This document shows positions 1 to 7,618 of a stretch of 64,000 bases of DNA, piece by piece. This DNA comes from Halopiger aswanensis (GTDB lineage: Archaea; Halobacteriota; Halobacteria; Halobacteriales; Natrialbaceae): assembly GCF_003610195.1 (NCBI RefSeq), contig NZ_RAPO01000002.1, forward strand, positions 62,001 through 126,000, read 5' to 3'. Below the pieces are notes generated by a model, which was not told the origin of the DNA, made no database searches, and was given only the letters and a program-made list of their open reading frames with translations. The position numbers and the translations under genes were made by a program. Every line of letters starts with the position of its first letter. Position 1 is the first letter of the stretch.

Positions 1-303
1 GAGGGTCGCGGGGACGCGCTCGAGGACCATGACGGTCACGTCGCGACGCGATTGGTACGAGTAGCCCAGGTCGCCGACGAAGATGCCCTGGACGTAGTCG
101 ACGTACTGGACGTAGAGCGGTTCGTTCAATCCCATCTCCTGGCGGATCTGTTCGCGCACCTCGGGGGACGTCGACGGATCGACGATCAGGTCGATCGGGT
201 CCCCCGGGGCGACCGCTCTGAGGCCGAACGTCACCGTGATGACGCCCCAGATGACGAACACGCCCTGGAGAAGACGTTTGATCAGAAACTTGGCGAGAGA
301 CAT
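1..303 (-). CDS. ABC transporter permease, DppB/OppB type (partial, 3' end outside window)
   Basis: Only the first 101 residues are in the window; the rest lies before base 1. The protein begins MSLAKFLIKRLLQG, with one membrane helix at about residues 7-28, then the APGDP segment and MGLNEPLYVQY typical of the N-terminus of DppB-type permeases that import di/oligopeptides or similar solutes across the cell membrane. The substrate-binding protein gene lies just upstream on the same strand (158 bases away), so the two likely form one operon with the binding protein first. The actual solute cannot be told from sequence. Confidence 0.9.
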   Translation of the reverse strand, partial: MSLAKFLIKRLLQGVFVIWGVITVTFGLRAVAPGDPIDLIVDPSTSPEVREQIRQEMGLNEPLYVQYVDYVQGIFVGDLGYSYQSRRDVTVMVLERVPATL

Positions 304-461
304 CGATTCCTTCTACCTGATAGTTTTGGGGTGGTGTGCGATTACACCGCTTTCGAACTCCGGCGCGGCGGTCGGCCGACGACGCGATGACGGTCGACGC
401 CGTTCGTCGGCGTTCGATAGTCGGAGGGCGATTCTAATGCCGGATCTCGTTTCGCGACCGA

Positions 462-2018
462 TTACCTGCTCATCTCGTCCAGGAAGATACTCTCGTCGGC
501 GCGGGGGTTCCAATCGACGTCGGAGCGGATCCCGTAGATGCTCTCCTCGCGGTGGAGGAAGACCCACGGCGCCGCTTCGTGGAGATCGGCGTTAATCTCC
601 TGGAGCAACTGCTCGCGCTCGTCCGGATCGGTCGTCTGCTGGCTCTCGAGGATCTTCTCCTCGATCTCCTCGTCCTCGAAGTTGTAGGCGGCCTGGCCGC
701 TGACGAACCACGGCGCGAGTCCGTAGTCCGCGTCGTAGGTCGGGTTGCCCCAGCCGATCAGGAAGAAGTCCGGCGAGGTCGACGGATCGGCGTCGAGCGA
801 CGATTCGGTGATCGTCTCGAAGTCCGTGATCTGGAAGTCACACGAGACGTTCTCGAGTTGGTCGATCTGCTGGGCCGCCGTCTCCGCGACCTCCGTGTCG
901 TTGAGGTAGCGCCCTTCCGGCGACTCGAGGGTGATCTCGACGCCGCTGTAGCCGCTGTCCTCGACGAGCTGTTCGGCCTGCTCGGGGTCGTGCGGGTACG
1001 GGTCGAGGTCGTCGTTGTAGCCGAAAATCCCCTCTGGGATCGGCTGGGAGGTCGGCGAGCCGAAGCCGTCGAGGACGTTCTCGATGATCGCGTCGACGTC
1101 GACGGCGTAGTTCATCGCCTGGCGGAACTCCTGGCTGTCGAACGGCTCGTCGTCGTTGGGCATCACCAGGAAGATGTTCCGGAGGCTCGTGACGGTCCGC
1201 ACCTCGACGCCGTCGGCCTCGTCGATGTTGGCGACGTCCGACGGCGGTACGTTGACGATCAGGTCGCTTTCCCCCGTCTCGAGTTCGGAGACGCGGGTGC
1301 TCGCCTCGCTGGCGCCGCGGAACCGGACCGGATCGAGGTCGGGCACCTCGCCCCAGTAGTCGTCGAACGTGGTGAACGTGATCTCTTCGTCCGGGGTATA
1401 CTCCTCGACCTGATACGGCCCGGTTCCGTTGAGCTCCTCGTTAACCGGCTGCTCGCGCTCTTCCATCCACTCCTCGCTGACGACGGTGGCGACGGTCGCT
1501 ACGTTGAACTCGACGATCGAGGGGACCGACTCGTGCTCGATCACGACCGTCGTGTCGTCCGGGGCTTCGGCGCCGACGACGCCGGGGTAGCGGTCGGCCT
1601 GCTCGCTGGCGATGCCGACGTCCTCGTCGACGGCGCGGTTGATCGTGTAGGCAACATCCGAGGCCGTCATCTCCTGGCCCTCGTGGAAGACGACGTCGTC
1701 CCGGACGGTCAGTTCCATCGTGCTGTCGTCGGGGTGGCTCCACTCCTCGACGATCCGCGGCTCGAGTTCGCCGTCGGGCGTGATGTCCCACAGCGGCTCG
1801 TAGACCTGATCGAGCACGTTGTACGTCGGCGCGTCGTTGTGGCCGTTCGGATCGACGGTCGTGGCGAACTCTCCTTGCGTCACCACGAACTCGTCGTCCG
1901 AGCCGCCGCCGGAGTCGTCGATACACCCCGCCATCGAGGTGAGTCCGGCAGTCGTCGCGATGCCGGTAAGCTGGAGGAATCGTCGCCGATCCAATTCGTT
2001 ATGTCTAGCACCCTGCAT
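462..2018 (-). CDS. ABC transporter substrate-binding lipoprotein, family 5 (peptide/nickel type)
   Basis: A 518-residue extracellular solute-binding protein for an oligopeptide-type ABC importer. The N-terminus has a twin-arginine signal (DRRRFLQLTG, residues 10-19) and a lipobox ending in Cys (SMAGC, about residues 28-32), so it is probably exported folded by Tat and lipid-anchored. A Ser/Gly/Asp linker follows, then the family 5 fold (VDPNGHNDAPTYNVLDQVYE, then EWSHPDDSTMELTVRDDVVF). Length fits the family. It leads the operon with the downstream permease gene. A TATA-like box 26-34 bases before the start suggests a leaderless mRNA. Ligand unknown; family 5 members also bind sugars and metals. 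Confidence 0.9.
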   Translation of the reverse strand: MQGARHNELDRRRFLQLTGIATTAGLTSMAGCIDDSGGGSDDEFVVTQGEFATTVDPNGHNDAPTYNVLDQVYEPLWDITPDGELEPRIVEEWSHPDDSTMELTVRDDVVFHEGQEMTASDVAYTINRAVDEDVGIASEQADRYPGVVGAEAPDDTTVVIEHESVPSIVEFNVATVATVVSEEWMEEREQPVNEELNGTGPYQVEEYTPDEEITFTTFDDYWGEVPDLDPVRFRGASEASTRVSELETGESDLIVNVPPSDVANIDEADGVEVRTVTSLRNIFLVMPNDDEPFDSQEFRQAMNYAVDVDAIIENVLDGFGSPTSQPIPEGIFGYNDDLDPYPHDPEQAEQLVEDSGYSGVEITLESPEGRYLNDTEVAETAAQQIDQLENVSCDFQITDFETITESSLDADPSTSPDFFLIGWGNPTYDADYGLAPWFVSGQAAYNFEDEEIEEKILESQQTTDPDEREQLLQEINADLHEAAPWVFLHREESIYGIRSDVDWNPRADESIFLDEMSR

Positions 2019-2043
2019 ACCCCGAGGATTACAGCGATACTAC

Positions 2044-2052
2044 TTATATATA
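2044..2052 (-). promoter_or_regulatory. TATA-like box of the substrate-binding protein gene
   Basis: On the minus strand this reads TATATATAA and lies 26-34 bases upstream of the ATG at 2018, the spacing expected when transcription starts at or next to the start codon in haloarchaea. Confidence 0.6.
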
Positions 2053-2188
2053 GTGGTAACAACTAGCATATAGTTGCATTTTGTGAACGTATCTCCACTG
2101 AGCGTTGGGATCAGTAGCCGAGCGGAACAGCGATTCGGCGGCTGAATCCAGGGGTAAGTTTAAGAAATCCTCGGTTCGTACTACGGGT

Positions 2189-2875
2189 ATGGCCGCTCAC
2201 GGCCGGTCCGCACTGCGGGACCTGTTCGACGAGTCGCCCACGCCCCACATCGCCCACCCACCCCGTACTCATCACCGTGACTTCTACGTCGCCACGGACG
2301 GGTCCTTCCGGGAGTCGGGCGGTGGCCTGGGCGCCGTCATTGAAACGCGCGACGGCACCCGCGTCGCACGCATCGCGACCGCGGATACGCCGCCGGACAA
2401 CAACGTTGCCGAGTATCGAGCGTTGCATCTCGGACTCGACGTCCTCGCCGCGCGAGCGCCTCGAGACGCCCGCGTCGGCGTCCTCGTCGACCACGACGCG
2501 CTCGCGAGCAACGTCAACACTGCCGTCCTCGCGACGAACCATCCCGACGGGAAGCCGCCGCAACCGCTCTCGGTGCCGGCGGCGACGCGGTATCACTGGC
2601 GCGGGATCGAAGCCCGACTCAGCGGCTTCGACGAGGTTCGCGCGGCGCGCATCGACAGCGATCAGAACCCCGCGCATCCGCTCGCGAACACGCCGGACCG
2701 GTACCGACACGTCAACCAGGAGCCCGACCGCTGCGTGCTCCCCGAACCCCTCAAGTCCCGAACGTCGGGGACGGGACGGGGCGCCGGAGCGGACGCCAAC
2801 GAGGACGCCGAGTTCCCGCCGCCGTCCCGCGCCGATCGGCACAGCGCCGGCGGGAGCGGGCGTGCCTCCGACTGA
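2189..2875 (+). CDS. Ribonuclease H-like protein (RNase HI type)
   Basis: Predicted 228 residues with an RNase H fold: it would cut the RNA strand of RNA-DNA hybrids. Acidic active-site candidates are visible in order: Asp in FYVATDGSF, Glu in NNVAEYRAL, Asp in GVLVDHDAL and a late Asp in ARIDSDQNPAHPLAN. These match the DEDD layout of archaeal type 1 RNases H. About 40 residues at the N-terminus and 50 at the C-terminus (Gly/Arg/Ala-rich) are not part of the fold. The ATG at 2189 is chosen over an upstream in-frame TTG because a TATA-like box (TTTAAG, 2159-2164) sits 25-30 bases before it. Catalytic activity is inferred. Confidence 0.75.
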   Translation: MAAHGRSALRDLFDESPTPHIAHPPRTHHRDFYVATDGSFRESGGGLGAVIETRDGTRVARIATADTPPDNNVAEYRALHLGLDVLAARAPRDARVGVLVDHDALASNVNTAVLATNHPDGKPPQPLSVPAATRYHWRGIEARLSGFDEVRAARIDSDQNPAHPLANTPDRYRHVNQEPDRCVLPEPLKSRTSGTGRGAGADANEDAEFPPPSRADRHSAGGSGRASD

Positions 2876-2961
2876 CTACACCCCACACCCCGCACTCGCA
2901 CACCGCGTCTCGCACTCGACAATCGCCACCGTTATTCCGCCACCGCAGCGAGTCGTTGCCG

Positions 2962-3444
2962 ATGAGTCTTCGCGTCGCCGCCGCCGCACCCTTCATCCAG
3001 AACGGCACCACTCGCCTCGAGGAAGGCGAGTTCGTCGTCGCGCTCTCGCTGGATCGCGACTGGTTCTCGCCCGACCAGGCTAAGCGCCTGATCGACATCG
3101 CGACGCGCGAGGGACTGCTCGAGCGCGACGGTGACGACCTCGTGGCCGGATTCGACCCGTCGGAGGTAACGGTCCCCGAGGAGTTCGTCCCCGACGAAGA
3201 CATTCTGCAGGAGCGATCGGCGTTCGAACGGGTGCTGGACGCGCTCGTCGCCGACGGCATGGAGAAACACGAGGCCGTCGGGGCGATCAACGCCCTCCAG
3301 AGCGACCTCGGCGTCACGATCGAGGCGGCCGCGGTCGTCTACGCCCGCCGCGAGGGACTCGAGGTCGACGATATCGCGCCGATCGCCCGCGACGCGATCG
3401 TCGAGGCCGGAGCGGAAGCCGAACCTGAACCCGAAGAGGGTTAG
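2962..3444 (+). CDS. DUF2240 family protein
   Basis: A 160-residue acidic soluble protein. The N-terminal part (AAAAPFIQNGTTRLEEGEF, then DRDWFSPDQAKRLIDIA) and the pattern of a winged-helix-like domain followed by a helical domain match the archaeal DUF2240 family, whose function is not known. The C-terminus ends in an acidic Glu/Pro tail. The ATG at 2962 is used rather than a TTG two codons earlier. It stands in the same direction as its neighbours with short gaps. Confidence 0.7.
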   Translation: MSLRVAAAAPFIQNGTTRLEEGEFVVALSLDRDWFSPDQAKRLIDIATREGLLERDGDDLVAGFDPSEVTVPEEFVPDEDILQERSAFERVLDALVADGMEKHEAVGAINALQSDLGVTIEAAAVVYARREGLEVDDIAPIARDAIVEAGAEAEPEPEEG

Positions 3445-3467
3445 TCTCCGCCGGCCCGACGACCCGC

Positions 3468-3908
3468 ATGGTCGAGGATCGGATCACCGACGGCAAGCGG
3501 ATCGCACAGCTGTTGTCTTCGGAACTCGACGGCCGCGAGGACGGCGGCCTCGAGCGCGTCGCCGTCACCAACGCCGACCGCGACGTCGAACCGACGACGG
3601 ACGGGGCGCGGGCGTACGACGTTTCGCTGGACGACTCGAGCGGTGACGACGATAGCGATGCCGACGACGGTGACGACGCCGGCGCTGGCGACCGATTCGC
3701 GCAGGTGTTCGTCCAGGAAGACCGCGCCCGCCTCGAGTTCACGGCGGGCCAAGACGTCGCGGCCGAAGCGGGTTCGGAACTCGAGTTGCGGGTCCGTCCC
3801 AAGGCGACGCAGCCGCCGCGAACGCTCGTCTTCGTCGAGAGCGGCGCGGAAGTCAAGCGGGCGACGGACGTGGTACAGGCGGTGCTCGACGAACTGGGCG
3901 ACGAATAG
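3468..3908 (+). CDS. Hypothetical protein, haloarchaeal
   Basis: A 146-residue soluble protein that I do not recognise. It has two folded-looking parts (residues 1-50 and 75-146) joined by a very acidic Asp/Ser/Gly linker. No signal peptide, membrane segment or metal-binding motif is visible. It starts 24 bases after the DUF2240 gene ends, so the two may be co-transcribed. Codon use is typical for the chromosome, which supports a real gene. Confidence 0.6.
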   Translation: MVEDRITDGKRIAQLLSSELDGREDGGLERVAVTNADRDVEPTTDGARAYDVSLDDSSGDDDSDADDGDDAGAGDRFAQVFVQEDRARLEFTAGQDVAAEAGSELELRVRPKATQPPRTLVFVESGAEVKRATDVVQAVLDELGDE

Positions 3909-3937
3909 CGTCGCGGTCGCGGGTCAGTTTTCCCCTC

Positions 3938-4597
3938 TTACTCGAGGTCCGCCAACACTGCCGGCAGCGCCGTCGCGATCTCTCGCTGCTCGACGTGGGC
4001 GACCGCCCGCGGATCGGGATCGGGACCGTCCTCGAGCAGCACCTGCACCGGGGTCATACCGGCGTTCGTGGCCCCGGTGACGTCGGCGTCGACGTCGTCG
4101 CCGACGTAGACCGCGTCGGCCGGATCGACGTCCAGTTCCGCGGCGATCGCCTCGAACGCGCGCGGGTCGGGTTTGCCGGCCTCGAGTTCGCCCGTGACCA
4201 GCGCCGCGTCGAAGGCGTCCTCCCAGCCGAGCGTCTCTAGTTTGTCCCGCTGGGCGCGGACGGGGCCGTTGGTGAGCAGCCCGACGCGGTACTCGGTCCG
4301 GAGCTCGGCGAGCATCGCTTCGACGCCGGGAAGCGGCTCGAGCGCGTCCGCGATCGTCTCGCGGTAGGCCGTCGCGACGGCGGCCGGGTCGGCGTCGCTC
4401 TCGCGGTCGGCCAGCAGGGCCGCGAAGATCGGTTCGCGCGACTCTCGCGTGAGGTGCTGGCCGTGGACCTCGAGGTAGTCCTCGCGCGAGAGCGACGGGG
4501 CGCCGACGGCGTCGACGGCGTCCTGTAGAATGGTCTCCCGGTCCCGGGTCGGCACCGCGAGGGTGTAATCGAGGTCGAAGACGACCGCCTGTGGCAT
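3938..4597 (-). CDS. HAD superfamily hydrolase
   Basis: A 219-residue HAD-type phosphatase-like protein. Motif I is intact (VVFDLDYTLAVP, residues 4-15, with both Asp residues), motif II is LLTNGP, the motif III Lys lies in LEAGKPDPRAFEAI, and motif IV is VYVGDDVDADV. The cap is inserted between motifs I and II, as in phosphoglycolate phosphatase-like enzymes. Substrate unknown. The ATG at 4597 is chosen because motif I then begins near residue 7, as usual; a longer reading frame exists but looks non-coding. Confidence 0.85.
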   Translation of the reverse strand: MPQAVVFDLDYTLAVPTRDRETILQDAVDAVGAPSLSREDYLEVHGQHLTRESREPIFAALLADRESDADPAAVATAYRETIADALEPLPGVEAMLAELRTEYRVGLLTNGPVRAQRDKLETLGWEDAFDAALVTGELEAGKPDPRAFEAIAAELDVDPADAVYVGDDVDADVTGATNAGMTPVQVLLEDGPDPDPRAVAHVEQREIATALPAVLADLE

Positions 4598-4696
4598 CGT
4601 AGCAGGTATGGAGGGCTCGAGCGGGTTGAAGGTATCCCTTCGGCTCGAGGGTCGAGGATCCGACACGACCCCGACTACCGCTCGGCGGGTCGGCGG

Positions 4697-5980
4697 TCAG
4701 TCCCCGCCGGCCTGCGTTCCCGTCCCGGCGCGGGCCTCGAGTCGCGGCACGACGACGGATTCGATCCGGTCGGCGTACTGCATGAGCGAGGTACCCAGCA
4801 CGCTCATGACCAGGACGTAACCGACGGCGAAGGCGTAGATGTCCTGACCGACGCCGCCGGCGAGCGTCGTCTCGGCCCCCGAGAGCGCGAGGCTCGCGAT
4901 GATCAGCGAGAACTCGCCGCGGGTCGACATCCCGAGGCCGACGCGGACCGACCGGCGCTCGCTCAAGTCGTAGATTCGACCGCCGAAGTAGCCGCTGACC
5001 AGTTTCGTCGGCGTCGTCGCGATCACCGCGACCGCGATCAGTCCAGCGACGCCGAGGAACAGCGACGGATCGGTGACGAGTCCGATCCAAAAGAAGAAGA
5101 TCGCCGCGAAAGCGTCCCGCAGCGGCTCGAGCAGGTTCTCTAAGTCGTGGACGTGGTCGGTCGACGAAAAGGCCATGCCGACGAAGAACGCCGCGACGGC
5201 CTCGCTGACGCCGAGCGAGAGCGCAGCGCCCGCTATCAGCAGCGTGATCCCCAGCGCCCGGAGCACGATGAACTCGTGGGAGTCGGTATCGAGACCGCGC
5301 TGGAACCACTCCGTACCCAGATAGACCAGCAGGAGGAGGCCGAGGATGAAGCCGATCGCGACGCCGATCCGGCCGAGCGCCTCGCCGACGTCGCCGCCGC
5401 CGAGCACCAGCGCGGTCGCGACGGCCAGGTAGACGGCGATAAAGAGGTCCTCGAACACCAGCGTCCCCAGCATCGCGTCGGACTCGTCGTTGGCGATCCA
5501 ACCCAGATCGAGCAGCGACTTCGTGATGATCGCCGAGGAGGAGATGTAGACGATCCCGGCGGTGAGGAAAGCCGGCAGCAACGAGCCGAAGAGGGCGTAG
5601 CCGAGCAGCAGGCCGACGCCGAAGTTGATCGCGAGATCGACCGCGCCCGCCTTCCCGATGCGTTCCTTCGACGCGAGGAGCCGATCGAGGTTGAACTCGA
5701 GGCCGAGGAAAAACAGCAGGAGGACGATCCCGATCTCGTGGCCGACGTAGATGAAGTCGGTCTCGACGAGCGCGAGTTCCGACCCGTGGGGGACGCGGTC
5801 CGTCCCGAGCAGCGCCGGGAAGTCGACGCCGCCGAGGACGTGTTCACCGAGCAGCATGCCGACGAGGATGTAGAACGGGATCACCGACTGGTTGATCCGG
5901 TTCGCGATAAGGCCGGCCAGCGCGACGGCTCCGAACAGGATACCGACGTCGATCAGGGCGGTCGATTCAGCAGTTGCCAC
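4697..5980 (-). CDS. Kef/KhtU-type cation:proton antiporter (CPA2)
   Basis: A 427-residue membrane protein with about 12 hydrophobic helices, of the CPA2 monovalent cation:proton antiporter family. Family marks include LLFFLGLEFN in the fourth helix region, SSSAIITKSLLDLG and the FEDLF segment with the ion-binding Asp. The C-terminus is short and lacks the TrkA-N domain of Kef; that role is taken by the RCK-C protein encoded just upstream, as in KhtT/KhtU of Bacillus. The start is a GTG preceded by a strong GGAGGTGA ribosome site six bases away. Expected role: K+ (or Na+) efflux against protons. Ion specificity is inferred. Confidence 0.85.
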   Translation of the reverse strand: MATAESTALIDVGILFGAVALAGLIANRINQSVIPFYILVGMLLGEHVLGGVDFPALLGTDRVPHGSELALVETDFIYVGHEIGIVLLLFFLGLEFNLDRLLASKERIGKAGAVDLAINFGVGLLLGYALFGSLLPAFLTAGIVYISSSAIITKSLLDLGWIANDESDAMLGTLVFEDLFIAVYLAVATALVLGGGDVGEALGRIGVAIGFILGLLLLVYLGTEWFQRGLDTDSHEFIVLRALGITLLIAGAALSLGVSEAVAAFFVGMAFSSTDHVHDLENLLEPLRDAFAAIFFFWIGLVTDPSLFLGVAGLIAVAVIATTPTKLVSGYFGGRIYDLSERRSVRVGLGMSTRGEFSLIIASLALSGAETTLAGGVGQDIYAFAVGYVLVMSVLGTSLMQYADRIESVVVPRLEARAGTGTQAGGD

Positions 5981-6021
5981 TCGCGGTCACCTCCGGCGGA
6001 ACGAATGCGAGCATCGATCGG

Positions 6022-6510
6022 CTAAATCTCGTCACCCAGCAGGGTTTCGAACTCGGCACACTCCTCCCGCGCCCCGATGACGACGAGGGTGTCGCCGACC
6101 TCGAGGACCGTCTCCGGCGTCGGCGGCGAGATCAGGTCGTCGCCGCGCTGGATCGCGATGACCGAAACCCCCGTCCGCTCGCGGATCGCCGCGTCCTCGA
6201 GGCTCTGGCCGGCGATGTCGGCCGTGTCGGTGACGTTGTACCACTCGAGGAAGGTGTCGTCCGAGAGCATCGTCTCTACGGCCTCGGCCTGGACCGGCTG
6301 GAAGTACGCACCCTCCAGAATCGTCCCGACCTTCCGGGCGAGCCGATCCGACACCTCGAACAGTTTGTCGCCGTCCGCGTCCGGATTCGCCTTCAGGTAC
6401 ACCTCCCGCTTCCCCGTGTTGTGCGTGACGATCACCAGTCGCTCGTCGTTCTCGAGTTCGACCTCGAATTTCTTCCCGACCCCGGGGAGGTCGCTCTCGT
6501 AAATGGTCAT
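6022..6510 (-). CDS. KhtT-like regulatory subunit of cation:proton antiporter (RCK-C domain)
   Basis: A 162-residue soluble protein. Residues 1-70 form a small N-terminal domain (MTIYESDLPGVGKKFEVEL), and residues 80-160 are a TrkA-C (RCK-C) ligand-binding domain (SLEDAAIRERTGVSVIAIQR, then VGDTLVVIGA). This layout matches KhtT, the gating subunit of the KhtU antiporter; the antiporter gene follows 41 bases downstream on the same strand. In Bacillus this pair responds to methylglyoxal and pH, which is interesting because methylglyoxal synthase is the next gene upstream. A TATA-like box 23-31 bases before the ATG suggests a leaderless mRNA. Confidence 0.85.
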   Translation of the reverse strand: MTIYESDLPGVGKKFEVELENDERLVIVTHNTGKREVYLKANPDADGDKLFEVSDRLARKVGTILEGAYFQPVQAEAVETMLSDDTFLEWYNVTDTADIAGQSLEDAAIRERTGVSVIAIQRGDDLISPPTPETVLEVGDTLVVIGAREECAEFETLLGDEI

Positions 6511-6532
6511 ACTTCAAGGACGGGGAGCGGGA

Positions 6533-6541
6533 CTATTAAAG
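6533..6541 (-). promoter_or_regulatory. TATA-like box of the khtT-khtU-like pair
   Basis: CTTTAATAG on the minus strand, 23-31 bases upstream of the ATG at 6510; implies a leaderless transcript that starts the regulator-antiporter pair separately from the methylglyoxal synthase gene. Confidence 0.55.
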
Positions 6542-6609
6542 ACCGTGTTGAATCACAATCGGTGGACGACGCGACGACGAGCGCGACGCGGCGGCCACCC
6601 AACCGACGG

Positions 6610-6978
6610 TTAGTCGGCCAAGCCCTCGATAAGGAACTCCGCGGACGTGAGGTTCGTCGCTATTGCGGTGTCGTGGACGTCACAGATCCGCAAGAGCGCG
6701 GAGATATCCGGCTCGTGGGGCTGGGCGCGCAGCGGATCCCGCAGGAAGACGATCCCGTCGAGTTTGTCCTCCGCGACCTCCGAGCCGATCATCAGGTCGC
6801 CGCCCAGCGGGCCCGACTCCTTGCGCTCGATCTCGAGGTCGGTCGCCTCCATGAGCCGCTTGCCGGTCGTCCCGGTCGCGATCAGTTCGTACTCGCGGAG
6901 TTGCTCCTCGTGATTTTGCGCGAACTCGATCAAATCCGGTTTCTTCTCGTCGTGTGCGATGAGCGCAACGCGCGTCAT
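6610..6978 (-). CDS. mgsA: Methylglyoxal synthase
   Basis: A 122-residue enzyme that converts dihydroxyacetone phosphate to methylglyoxal and phosphate in the cytoplasm, a bypass of lower glycolysis. Motifs: VALIAHDEKKPDLIEFA near the start, GTTGKRL in the phosphate loop, SGPLGGDLMIG, FLRDPL, and HDTAIATN near the end. Length fits the family. The ATG at 6978 is chosen because the family begins right there and a TATA-like box lies 22-29 bases upstream. It sits between a K+/H+ antiporter pair and a glyoxalase-fold gene, a setting that links methylglyoxal production to its management. Confidence 0.92.
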   Translation of the reverse strand: MTRVALIAHDEKKPDLIEFAQNHEEQLREYELIATGTTGKRLMEATDLEIERKESGPLGGDLMIGSEVAEDKLDGIVFLRDPLRAQPHEPDISALLRICDVHDTAIATNLTSAEFLIEGLAD

Positions 6979-6999
6979 ACCGGACGGTCGGCGGCCGGG

Positions 7000-7007
7000 A
7001 AAATAAG
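7000..7007 (-). promoter_or_regulatory. TATA-like box of mgsA
   Basis: CTTATTTT on the minus strand, 22-29 bases before the mgsA start codon; leaderless start expected. Confidence 0.5.
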
Positions 7008-7146
7008 GGTAGGCGACTTTCGACCGCCGGTACGCTCGCCGTCGCCGCAGGATAGGCGTCAATGCGCGTTCCGATCGTCCGCCAACCGGCAACCTCGAGC
7101 GGAGACGGAACGATTTACTGTCCTACCGTCGCGAGTATCGGAGACG

Positions 7147-7587
7147 ATGACGACCGCGAACGCACACGACCTGCAGTCCCACCACGTCGGAATCACCGTC
7201 GACGACCTCGAGGCCGTCCTGCCCTTCTACCGCGACGTCCTCGGCTTCGACGTCGCCGATCGGTTCGAGGTCGACGGCGAGGCGTTCTCCGACGCCGTCG
7301 GGGTCGACGGCGCCGCCGCGAACTTCGTCCACCTCGAGGCCAACGGCGTCCGCGTCGAACTCGTCGAGTACGAGCCCCAGGCTCGAGCGTCGCCGGGCGC
7401 CGGACTGAATCAGCCGGGCGCGAAACACCTCGGGTTCACGGTCGACGACCTCGAAGCGTTCTATTCCGACCTGCCGGACGACGTCGAGACGGTAAGCGAA
7501 CCGCAGACGACCGCGACCGGAAACTCGATTCTGTTCCTGCGGGATCCCGAGGACAACCTCGTCGAAGTGCTCGAGATCGCCGAGTAG
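7147..7587 (+). CDS. VOC-fold (glyoxalase I-like) protein
   Basis: A 146-residue metalloenzyme-like protein with the two beta-alpha-beta-beta-beta modules of the vicinal oxygen chelate family. Visible features: HHVGITVDDLEAVLPFYRDV at the start, the second module GAKHLGFTVDDLEAFYSDL, and FLRDPEDNLVEVLE at the end. Likely metal ligands are the early His, Glu in VRVELVEYE, His in AKHLGF and Glu in LVEVLE. Family members include lactoylglutathione lyase and methylmalonyl-CoA epimerase. Its place divergent from mgsA (168 bases between starts) favours methylglyoxal disposal, but haloarchaea lack glutathione, so the thiol cofactor would differ. Substrate is inference. Confidence 0.8.
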   Translation: MTTANAHDLQSHHVGITVDDLEAVLPFYRDVLGFDVADRFEVDGEAFSDAVGVDGAAANFVHLEANGVRVELVEYEPQARASPGAGLNQPGAKHLGFTVDDLEAFYSDLPDDVETVSEPQTTATGNSILFLRDPEDNLVEVLEIAE

Positions 7588-7618
7588 GTCGGCGTCGGGG
7601 ACCTACAATCCGCACTTC

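Noticed and set aside
552-2066. Long plus-strand open frame opposite the substrate-binding protein gene
   Set aside because: Arg/Val/Asp-rich shadow of the real minus-strand gene, which has a signal, lipobox and family match; GC-rich halophile DNA often gives long antisense frames.
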